A stretch of 64,000 nt of DNA from assembly GCA_947311845.1 (NCBI GenBank), contig CAMZMU010000060.1, positions 2,749,983 through 2,813,982 of the forward strand, written 5' to 3'. The translations under genes and the position numbers were made by a program. A model generated the notes under the pieces. It ran no database searches. It was given only the letters and a program-made list of their open reading frames with translations, and was not told the DNA's origin. Origin of the DNA: Poa pratensis. Lineage: Eukaryota; Streptophyta; Magnoliopsida; Poales; Poaceae. Positions 54,505 through 64,000 of this stretch are shown here, in pieces (positions within the stretch are counted from its first letter, which is position 1; each line of letters begins with the position of its first letter).

Positions 54505-57272
54505 AGACTAGCGCTGGATCTACGGAGTCGGCGGCTTCATCTTCATCAACAACCGGCGACTCGCCGGCAATCAAGAAACCGATCTACTTCGGCTCCTTCG
54601 AATTCAACCCGCACTCGCCAGCCTCCCGCCCAGTGTTCGCGGACCTCCACTCAGGTGCGGATCTGATTTTCGCCAACATGCATTTTCATGTCAATCAATG
54701 GGGAGCACTCAAAATGACGAACCCACTTCAACCTGCGGCGATCGCGCCCGCACCTCCATCGACTGCGGCGATAGAGCCCACATCTCCATCGACTGCGGCG
54801 ATCACGTTCACATCTCCATCTAGCTCGGCGATCGTACCCGCATCTCCATCGACTGCATCTTCACCGACCGTGATGTCAGCCGTCTCGACAACCACAACCG
54901 CGGCAGGCGCATCTTCATCGACTACGTCTTTGTCGATCGCGCCCGCGTCTCCTTCAACCGCGAAGTCTGCACCCTCATCGGTCGCGGAAGCCGCGTCCTT
55001 ATCAACTGAAGCACCAAGCTCGGCATCGACACCCTTCGACTCGTCAAGCGAGGCCGAGGCGGACTTCGACTCCGCTTGCCGCGATGGCGAAAATCAAATT
55101 TCACACGCTAGACCTTTCCAGGTGTGCATGGTACTCCCCGGTGACGGGACGGCGGCTCCCGAAGCATCCACGAGTGGAGGCGCTCGCGGCAACGGCAATG
55201 GGGGGCATACCCTGTCACAGTCACCATGCCAGATGGGCAAACCAGGATCATCATCACAGAGGAGATGGCGGCTATGGCGACAAAAGTTGTCCGTGAGTGC
55301 ACCATGACGCCGGCGGACTCATCCCGTGAAGAGCTGATGGCGCACCAGTACCTCCTGTGGCAGGAGACCTTAAGGGTGGATAAGCTTCGGGCAGTGCTCG
55401 AAGAGCGCACAAAACAAGCTATCATATCGAGTGCTCAGAGGGCCGGGCTGTCCACCCAATCTTCAGGGCGGACCATGCCATGCCGCCACCGGTCTCGAGT
55501 ACACCACATGCCGGAGCACGAAAGAGCGGAGATAACGCGCAGCTTAGAATCCTCATTCATGACGCACGATGAAGACGGGATACCCATCCCCAAAACAACT
55601 TCTGGAGCCCTACTCTCGGTGGCCACGAACCTGATGGCAACTCAATCTCCTGAGGTCGACCCAAGGCAACGTTACATCACCAGCAGATCAAGTCGCTGGC
55701 CATGGCAGGAGCAACGCTCACACCTGGTGCTCCCGGAGCAACCGAAGGCACATCGGGTGGCGGCAACCGGTCACCCCACAACAGCAGAGCCCGTGGCAGG
55801 AGCCGCGCGCCAACACCACACGCGACCACAACCGCGACGACCACGACCATCAAGACCGCAACCGCGACGACCGCGATCACGACGACCACAACCGCGACCA
55901 TCAAGACCGCGACCACGACAACCGCGACAATCGCGACCATCGCGACCGCGACCACGACAACCGTGGCAACTGCAATAGCGTCGACCGCGACACTCGCGAC
56001 CGGAGTGACCGCGACCATACCTCACGGAAGGCGAGGACGTGTGCAACGTCATCACGCAGCGCACAGTCAACAGAAACCGCTCCGCGCGGGCTGCCCGTGA
56101 AGCCAACAGTGAAGACTCCTACTTAGAAGGGGAATTCGAGCCACACGGAGCACCATGCTTCAGTCACCGCATTCGTGAGACTCGGATTCCCAAGGGGTTC
56201 AAGCTCACCTCAGAGAATCCTAGGTACGATGGCCTGGATGACCCAGCCCTCTGGCTGAAGACTACCTGACAGCGGTCACCTACCAGCGAGGCACAACCAC
56301 TACTGCCATGCAATACATACATCTCATGCTTTCAGGTGCAGCTCGCGCCTGGCTCAAAAGCCAACCCCATCACTCATACGATTCGTGGGACCTCTTATAA
56401 GAAGATGTCATCAAAAATTCCTTGGAACATGCAAGCGACCAGTAACAATCGAAAAACTGCGGGCCTGAAAGCAGCGTTCGGACGAGTCGTTGCGGGCATA
56501 CATCCGACGATGGACCCTCATGCGCAACTCTGCTGGATCAATCTCAGAAGATAGAGCAATCGACGCCTTCACTCGCAGAGTCATCCGGCGTGACCTCAGA
56601 GAAGCATTCGGACGCCTCCAGCCGATGACCATCGCCCAACTCATGAAGATCGCCAATGAATGGACGGACGGTGAAGACTTGGTACGAAACGAGTATCCTG
56701 AGTCGCAAGACGGCGAAGGTGACCATGGCGCTTGGGGCTGCAGAGATAGTCGTAGCAGCGATCGAAGGCGCAAGCGCAAATCCCGCAACTATGATGACGC
56801 GGATGGAGTCGAGATGGTGGCGGCTGGCTACGCCGATACACGCGACGACCGAAGCCGTAGCCACAATCGACAAGATGATCGTGGTCGCGAAGGTGGACAC
56901 CGCGATGACAGATACCGCAAGAGCGAATGGCGACCGCGAAAACCTCGCGATGATTTGCGAACACCACGCACACCTACCGAAGAGCTAGAAGAAGAGTGCA
57001 GATTTCACATGTTCAGAGGCGAAGACTGGAAGTTGCGTTCCAGCCACCTGTTGAAGGATTGTAAAAAATTCACTCGACTGTTGGGCGAGTACCTAAAGCT
57101 GCTCCTGACAACACCAGGGACAGTAGCACATGGAGCTCCAGTTCCTCCAGCCCAGCCGACAGGACACATGGCGGGAGCAGTTCACATCCAGTCACGCATA
57201 GAAGCTCCCCCCACCAACAGAGACAAATACCCTGATCCGCTCGAGAAGATGTACATGATACAGAAAGGATGA
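54505..57272 (+). pseudogene. Element D gag
   Basis: The leader-proximal part is a Ser/Thr/Ala/Pro-rich chain built on a 30-bp repeat (54740-54870). A shift near 55230 leads to TRIIITEEMAAMATKVVREC and AHQYLLWQETLRVDKLRAVL. A low-complexity Arg/Asp/His/Asn tract follows (55820-56030), then the core gag domain with LREAFGRLQPMTIAQLMKIA and EWTDGEDLVRNEYPE, and the CRFHMFRGEDW region. At least two in-frame stops and two shifts are present. Confidence 0.78.
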
Positions 57273-57403
57273 CCATCCAATCGGTTGCAAAAGCTCATCT
57301 CGCGACAAGTGCACCTGGCCTCCACGTTGCCACCGGCCACACCCGAGTATCTCAAGGGGTCTGAAACCAGCATCACATTCTCTCGCGAAGACCACCCGCG
57401 TCG

Positions 57404-58108
57404 GTGCCGCGGCCAGGCCACGCTGCCCTAGTAGTCGATGCCCAGATTGGTGGGTATGCGATGAGCAAAGTGTTCGTGGACGGTGGCAACGGCATCAACA
57501 TCCTCTTCGCCGACACGCTGCGAAAAATGAACCGTTCACTGACAAACCTGGCCAGGTCCGAGAACACCTTCCACGGTATAGTCCCAGGCAAAGCTTTCTA
57601 CCCCTTGGGAGCAATCACACTCGACGTGATATTTGGAGACCCGAAGCATTTTAGGACAGAGAAGATCGAGTTCGAGGTCGTTGATTGGAAGTCGCAATAC
57701 CATGCAATCCTAGGGCGGCCGATGTTCACCCGGTTCATGGTGGTCCCACACTATGCGTACCTCATGATGAAAATGCCAAGACCTCATGGTATCATCACCG
57801 TGAATGGAAACTTCGAGCGCTCAGATAACTGTGACAGAGAATTCAGCAAAATCTCCGAGATGTTTGGCTTGCAAGATGAACTTGGGGAACTCTCGTTGTC
57901 AAACGATCGAACCCTCTTCCCTGGGACCAAGAAGCAAGCACCCGACGCTGCCTTCAATGCAACAAACGACACCAGGGCACATCAGGTGCACCCGACAGAC
58001 GCTGCCAAGACAGCACTCGTGTCTTCGAGTCTGTCTCCCGCATAGGAAAGGGCGCTCGTCGAATTCCTCCGTGAGAACTAGGAAATCTTCGCCTAGAGTC
58101 CAGCCGAC
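57404..58108 (+). pseudogene. Element D aspartic protease
   Basis: The active-site region reads VFVDGGNGINILFADTL (Asp-Gly-Gly). HAILGRPMFTRFM and MPRPHGIITVNGN follow. In-frame TAGs occur at 58043, 58079 and 58096, between protease and reverse transcriptase. Confidence 0.85.
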
Positions 58109-60093
58109 ATGCCAGGTATACCCAGGGAGTTCGCCGAGCTCGCCTTCCAACTCTATCCAGATACACGACCCGCCAAACAATCCATGCGCCGCTTCTCCAA
58201 GCCGCAGCGCATCGCCATCGGGCAGGAAGTCGACAGACTACTCGACGCCAAGTTCATCAGAGAAATCAAGAAATCAGACCGGGTCGCTAACCCAGTGCTA
58301 GTCCCAAAGAAGCATACAGAGATCCTCCGCATGTGTGTCAATTTCACCGCCCTCAACAAAATGCTGCCCAAGGACCACTTTCCGCTGCCGCGTATCGACC
58401 AAATAGTCGACTCGACCGCTGGCTGCGAGTGCCTGTCTTTTCTGGATGCCTACTCAGGCTACAACCAAATAAGGATGAAAGACGACGATTAAGAGAAGAC
58501 ATCATTCATTACACCCTATGGTGTCTACTGCTACACAACAATGCCCTTCTGGCTCAAGAACGCGGGTGCCACGTACCAGCGCATGATGCAGTCCTGCCTA
58601 AAGGACCAAATCGGACGCAACGTCCAAGTCTACGTGGACGACATCGTCATCAAAACCAAGCAAGAGGACACGCTCCTCGACGATATTCGAGAAACCTTCA
58701 CCGCACTCAAGCGATACAACATCAAACTCAACCCAACAAAGTGCGTCTTCGGTGTCCCAGCTGGACAGCTCCTCGGGTACCTCATATCAGCTAGGGCATT
58801 GAAGCAAACCCGGAGAAGATAGAAGCCATCTTGATGATGCCAGCGCCGACTAAGTTTCGGAAGGTGCAGAAGCTAGCAGGACGAGTCACAACACTCAGCC
58901 GCTTCATCAGCAAGCTGGGCGAAAAGGCGCTCCCATTCTACAAACTGTTGAAGAAGTTGGACACCTTCGAGTGGACAGAAGAAGCTCAGGCAGCTTTCGC
59001 GGACCTCAAGCATGCACTCGCAACAACACCAGTTTTAGTCGCACCACGCAAGAGAGAGCCTTTGTACCTCTACGTTGCCGCTACCAATTGGGTGGCAGCA
59101 CCGTTCTAGTCGTCGAGCACCAGGAAGAAGACCATGCTCATCTCGTGCAGCGGCCCATATACTACCTCATCGAGGTCTTGTCCATCTCCAAGCAACGATA
59201 CCCACATTACAGAAGCTGGCCTACGGCGTCTTCATGACATCGCGCAAGGTCGTCCACTACTTCGTCGAGCATCCGATTACGGTGGTGAGCGATGCACCAC
59301 TCTCCGACATCCTCACCAACCCCGACGCAACGGGTCGAGTCGCCAAGTGGGTCATTTAGTTGGGACCCAGAGACCTCACATACAACCATCCCAATGCAAT
59401 CAAGGCCCAAGTACTCCCAGACTTCACAACCGAGTGGATAGAAGCGCAGCTACCTGGGATACCTGACTTGTCCAACTTATGGACCATGTACTTCGACGGT
59501 TCCAAGAAGCACGAGGGCGCATGGTGTCGTGGGTTTGTCACGTCAGGTGTCATAGATGACTTCGTAGGTGTGGGATTATGCGAGTCAAGCATCTCCGAGC
59601 TTGGGATCGCAGGAACAAAGATCAACACAGATTTACCCAGGTTCGGCCCCTCAATGTGAGGTAAAAGACCTACTTCCTGCCTACCCTAGATTGGTATTGA
59701 TATGATAATCGAGGTGTTACAATGGAGGCGATCCGATCTGGTACTCGCCGTATGAGCTAGGGTTTGGGGCTTGATAGCTTGACCCGCTCTAAGTCCGGCG
59801 AGTCCTCTTTATATACACAGAGTCTCGCTAGATTACAAAAGGAAACTTCCCCATAAGGAATACATCCACAGAGGCCTACTCGGAGACTACTTGGTCTTCA
59901 CGTCCTCTGGGATATGTCTTCTAGATCTTTCTCTTTATGGCGGTTCAATATTGGGCTTGCTCCCAAGTGGGCCTTCGTCCGTGCGAGTAAGTTAAGTCGC
60001 ACTGGGCCGCGGGTTAATCCAGAAAGTATTCCCCCGACACATGGGCAGGCGTCATCCTGACATCGCCAAAGGTGACAAGCTACGCTACGTGCT
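58109..60093 (+). pseudogene. Element D reverse transcriptase and RNase H, interrupted
   Basis: The blocks MPGIPREFAELAFQL, NPVLVPKKHTEILRMCVNFT, LPRIDQIVDSTAG, FLDAYSGYNQIRM, the catalytic VYVDDIVIKT, and NPTKCVFGVPAGQLLGY are all recognisable. A TAA breaks it near 58490, with shifts near 58800, 59105 and 59215. RNase H begins MYFDGSKKHEGA. It is cut by solo LTR F at 59525, resumes as WAGVILTS at about 60041, and is cut again by element G. Confidence 0.85.
59525..60039 (-). repeat. Solo LTR F
   Basis: 515 bp with TG...CA ends (TGTCGTGGG to CCGACA) and perfect target duplications CATGG (59520-59524 and 60040-60044). It shares TTTACCCAGGTTCGGCC and ACCTACTTCCTGC with element B's LTR, in the same orientation, so it is a relative. 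No internal region is present. Confidence 0.88.
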
Positions 60094-61767
60094 TGATGAC
60101 GTGAAAACACATGTTCGTTGGGAGACCCAAGAGGAAGGTATGATGTAGTGCAGCAGCAATTTTACCTTGATATCTACCAAGGTTATCAATCCAGTAGGAG
60201 TCAAAAGTGCTTCAGAAGGTTGTCAACGGTACTAGAAAATATGGTACGGCGCAATGTCAGATGATTTGGTGGTTGACGTGGACCTGCACACAACACAATA
60301 AAACTACTTTGCCCCAACGAAACAGGAAGGTTGTCAATCTTTCCGGCTTGCTGAATACAAAGGATTGGTGTGGAGAATAATAATAAATGCAGAAAGTGAC
60401 AGAGAACAGATGATTGCAGTTGGTGTTTTTATCAGTGTAAAAGAATGGACCGGGGTCCACAGTTCACTAGTGGTGTCTCTCCATAAAAGATAACATGCAT
60501 GTTGGGTAAACAAATTACAGCTGGGCAATTGACAAATAGCAAGCGCATGACAATGCAAATATGACAAGATAGTTTATTGTAGTATTTATTGGGCATTACA
60601 ACATAATACATGGACCGCTTACCAGCTGCATTCATGCCTAAATAATCCACTTTCGGGATTGCATCCGTGTCTCCCGTTAGTATTAAGTTGCAAACAACAG
60701 ATTATTGTATTAAGCAAAGTGTGTAATGTAAATAAACGCATTAGACTTAACAGCAGTACCCTTAAGCTAATCATTAGTTATTTTATCCCTAATGGCAATA
60801 GCACATCCACAACCTTAGATGTTCTTGTCACTCACCCAGATTACTGGAGGCATGAACCCACTATCGAGCATAAATACTCCCTCTTGGAGTCACAAGCATC
60901 TACTTGGCCAAAGCATCTACTAGCAACGGAGAGCATGCAAGAACATAAATAAAACAGTAGATAGATTGATAAACAATTTGATCATAACATCACTATTCAT
61001 CGTATCCCAGCAAACACAACATGTAGCATTACAATAAGATGATCTGATCATGTTAGGCAGCTCACAAGATCTAAACATGATAGCACAAAGTGGAGAGACA
61101 ACCATCTAGCTACTGCTATGGACCCGTAGTCTAAGGATGAACTACTCACGCATCACCCGAAGGCGGGCATGGTGATGTAGAGCCCTCCGGTGATGATCTC
61201 TCTCTCCGGCAGGTTGCCGGGAAGAGCTTCAGAACCTCCTGAACTAGGGTTGACGACGGCGGCGGCGACAGAACTTTTCGTGGAATAATGCTCGGGTGTT
61301 TAGGGTTTTTGGGACGCATGCAATATATAGGTGAAAGGGCGATGCGTGGGGCCAGCTGATGGCCCCACACACCACCACGGCGTGCCAGGCAAGGGGGCCG
61401 CGCCCTAGTGGTGTTTGGCTCCCCTGGGTCGCTTCTTCGTGCGCCCTTCGGACTTCGTCTTGTGTCGGTGAAAAACTGGGCTCCGTTGATTTTCATCCAA
61501 TTCCGAGAATATTTCCTTACTAGCTTTTCTGAAACGGAAAAACAGCAGAAAACGGGAAGTGGCACTGTGGCATCTTGTTAATAGGTTAGTCCCAGAAAAT
61601 CCATAAAATGCTATGAAGTGTATATAAAACATGTAGCAATATGTATAAAACAAGCATGGAACATCAAAAATTATAGATACGTTTGAGACGTATCAGCATC
61701 CCCAAGCTTAGTTCCTACTCATCCTCAAGTAGGTAAACGATAATAATATAATTTTTGGAGTGACATG
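60094..61767 (-). mobile_element. Element G: Sabrina-like LTR and start of internal region
   Basis: The 3' LTR (60094-61695) is related to element E's LTR. It is followed by GCATCCCCAAGCTTAG and 70 bases of internal sequence, which stop at the insertion of element H. The rest lies beyond the window. Confidence 0.82.
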
Positions 61768-61980
61768 TGATGGCTCCTAAGTGCAGGAGATCAATTGTAG
61801 TACCTTTCAATTAGAAAAGGTTGTCGAACCCACGAGGAGCTGACGGTATTGGTTAGTAAGATTGATAAATAAAACAATAAAAGATGCAAATGTTATAACC
61901 CCCAAGAGCAAGGGATCACTGTAGCACCTCTCAATGTGGAAGTAAGGTATCGATCCGCAGGAGCAAGAAGGAAAAGTTAT
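61768..61980. repeat. Diverged duplication at the 3' tip of element H's LTR
   Basis: Two similar stretches: CCTAAGTGCAGGAGATCAATT...CGAACCCACGAGGAGC and, about 120 bases on, CCAAGAGCAAGGGATCACT...CGATCCGCAGGAGC. They look like an old tandem copy. Confidence 0.45.
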
Positions 61981-64000
61981 CTATTCCCTACAACTAAAGT
62001 GTCACAAGTTTTAGTTGATTATGCACTAAACAAGTTTAGAGAACAAGATGGTTGGTTTGATGGATGTAAAAGTGTCCCAATCCTCTTCTTTGCAAGAGGA
62101 CAAGACAAAGGTAGTAACAAGTGAAAGCTCTCAAAGAGAGAAAGCCCAATCCTCTATGTAGCAAGAGGACAAGCTCAAGTGTGTGTTTCTTATAGGAACA
62201 ATGGACATGGTTCATGGGTTCACTTAATCCTCTCTCTCTCTCTACGGTGATCATCATGTTATAGATAAAGTACACACAATTGTCATGTTTTAATGGTAGC
62301 TTTTTATGACGGCTATATGTCCTAAAACACATAGTTGAAAGAAATACTCATTTGTGTTGCTAGGTCACCCCTCGTAAGGCTAGCGTGGTTTCTCTCACTC
62401 CCACATCATACTCTCTCTTTTTACCCCCGATAAAGGATGTTGGGCGGTACTGTGTCACTCAATACCTATGCCGTGTCACATCGGCCATCCCGTACCCACA
62501 TACATCATACTTCAAAGTATGACAAATCACAAAAGCTCCAACACAACGGTAAATGCATAACAAATCATCTCACACCACAATATTCACCACAAAGGTATTA
62601 CATAGATGACCGTAATCATGTTCAGCAGCTCATACGGTACTAATTAGTGAAGCTCAAGAGAGAGGAGAGATACAAAAGTTACCACCACAAACCTTAGTCC
62701 ATGGGGTGGACTACTCCCCCTTCATCATGGTGATGACGGTGAAGAAGTTCTTGCTGTAGATGTTGATGATGAACACGCCGGAGGGGGGTGGAGCCCTCCG
62801 GAGGTGATTCCGGCGGCGTTTCCCCCCTCCGATCTTCTCCGGCGGCAGCCTTCTGACTCTCTGTTTCGTGTTCTGTGTTTCTCCGCCGCCTCCTTTCGCG
62901 AAACGCCAGGGGACCTTTTTTATAGGCGTTTTTAGGTCAAGACTAGTCGGTGGAGCAAAGATCGACGGCCACGGAGCTTCGAGGTGGAAACGAGCTGGGC
63001 CCACGCGGCCATGTACTTTAGGCCGCGTGGGACGCTCCCATTTCCAGCCTGTTGGGCTTCTGGTCTTCAATTTAAGCCCATTGCGTTCGTCTCGAAAATT
63101 CTGAACCGTGCTCTTTGACCTTGCCCTTTTTGGAGTCCCGAAGCTCCCGGAAAGTCTGAAACACTAAAAAAGACGTTTTCTGGAAAAAGGGTTAATTCCA
63201 AATAAATGGGAAAACTATGAAGTATTCCCAAAATCATTATAAAACATTGATATAACCCTTATATGATGCAAATATGATTGGAATATAAGCAATTAAAGTG
63301 CAAAGTTCATGTATGCATTTTACATGCATCAACATCCCCAAGCTTAATCCATGCTCGTCCTCGAGTATGAAGATGATAAAACTAACATGGATTTTGCAAT
63401 TTAATACTTAACAATGAATATCAAAGATGATTACTATTGCTACATATAGTCAAATGATTCATTCTTCAAAGGAGTAGCAATATGCAAATAGTTTATGAAG
63501 TGATATCAAGTATTCAAGACAAGGATGTTCATTGATAGTTCACAAAGTGTAACATGGTAGCAAGTAATATGGAACACATGTATGCATAATGATAAGTAGA
63601 ACATCCTACAATGGTCATAGAGTGTAGATGAAAATCTGAATATGATAGGTGTACACTTTGGAAAGATGTATATGTGAGTAGAGGTAAAGCATGCATAAGT
63701 TTCATCCAACTTCCAAACTCTTCTACTTAAGTTAATGATTGCAATAAGGTATTCATTGGTGTCAAGCTCTCATTGCCCCTATCATAGCATCTTGAATGAT
63801 TAAGGTTAAAGTGAAAGCAAATATGAGTAGTGTGCTTGATAAAGAATGGGTTGAATGTCTCATGCCCCTTGAATACAAGTACTTACACCATGTGTTACTC
63901 AACTTGGGAAACAAAGCAAGTTCAATTAAATATCATTGTAAGCATAATAGTATCATCAAGAGCGTCAACTGGGGTACCTCTTGTCCCAAGATATGGAACA
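61768..64000 (-). mobile_element. Element H: gypsy LTR retrotransposon, incomplete
   Basis: The 3' LTR is 61768-63331 (plus-strand start TGATGGCTCC, end TACATGCATCA). The internal region opens ACATCCCCAAGCTTAATCC, the complement of a polypurine tract, and is non-coding to the window end. The layout parallels C, E and G, but the LTR sequence is a different family. Confidence 0.75.

Larger units (their letters stand above)
11365..60093 (+). mobile_element. Element D: Tat-lineage Ty3/gypsy retrotransposon, host of the nest
   Basis: D is reconstructed across the later insertions. Its 5' LTR starts near 11365 (TGTAACAATC), is split by element A at 11423-11427/41229-41233, resumes at 41234, and is split again by element E at 41712. 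The LTR ends ...CACCACGTCA just before a primer site at 54487. Gag, protease, reverse transcriptase and RNase H follow, with many stops. RNase H is split by solo LTR F and then by element G at 60093. The 3' half lies outside the window. Gene order and primer-site type fit the Tat lineage. The exact 5' boundary is an inference. Confidence 0.65.

Noticed and set aside
62711..63070. 119-codon minus frame in element H LTR
   Set aside because: LTR sequence with polar low-complexity translation and no domain.
1..64000. CRISPR arrays, rRNA genes, complete tRNA genes, bacterial-type operons
   Set aside because: None seen; the spaced repeats present are LTRs, minisatellites and transposon ends of a plant genome.

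Overview
The window is plant nuclear DNA, almost certainly from a Triticeae grass (wheat, Aegilops, barley or a relative). Three things point there: a single-exon Rubisco accumulation factor 1 (RAF1) gene, grass-type MITEs, and a dense nest of Ty3/gypsy LTR retrotransposons including Sabrina-like families. About 80 percent of the bases are retrotransposon.

Bases 1-11364 are the gene-bearing end. They hold unassigned intergenic DNA, a decayed GTGAACA repeat tract, two probable non-LTR retroposons, a Stowaway MITE, and what look like the last two coding exons of an unrecognised membrane protein (5897-6344, +). RAF1 follows on the minus strand (6918-8331), its frame broken at two places. About 200 bp upstream of RAF1 is a PIF/Harbinger-like element with a dead Myb-like/NAM-associated gene, which itself carries a MITE with 8-bp target duplications.

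Bases 11365-64000 form one nested stack. The host is D, a plus-strand Tat-lineage element whose 5' LTR starts near 11365 and whose coding region runs to 60093. A, a CRM-like element, sits inside D's LTR (11428-41228, target duplication ATGGG). B, a Tat-lineage element on the minus strand, sits inside A's RNase H/integrase region (17440-30677, duplication ATGTT) and carries a multi-exon gene on its opposite strand. C, a Sabrina-like gag-protease element, sits in A's 3' LTR (32237-40391). E, a relative of C, sits at the end of D's 5' LTR. A solo LTR, F (59525-60039, duplication CATGG), sits in D's RNase H. G, another Sabrina-like element, sits just downstream of F, and H lies inside G and runs off the right edge.

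A 13-N gap at 47114-47126 is followed by a second copy of the 5.9 kb that precedes it (41189-47113 matches 47127-53051). The second copy starts mid-LTR. This is best read as two overlapping contigs that were not merged, so the true locus is about 5.9 kb shorter. The two copies differ by many single-base indels, so the draft consensus contains indel errors. Frameshifts reported here, including those in RAF1, must be read with that in mind. RAF1 is the only recognised host gene; the rest of the coding capacity is for transposition.
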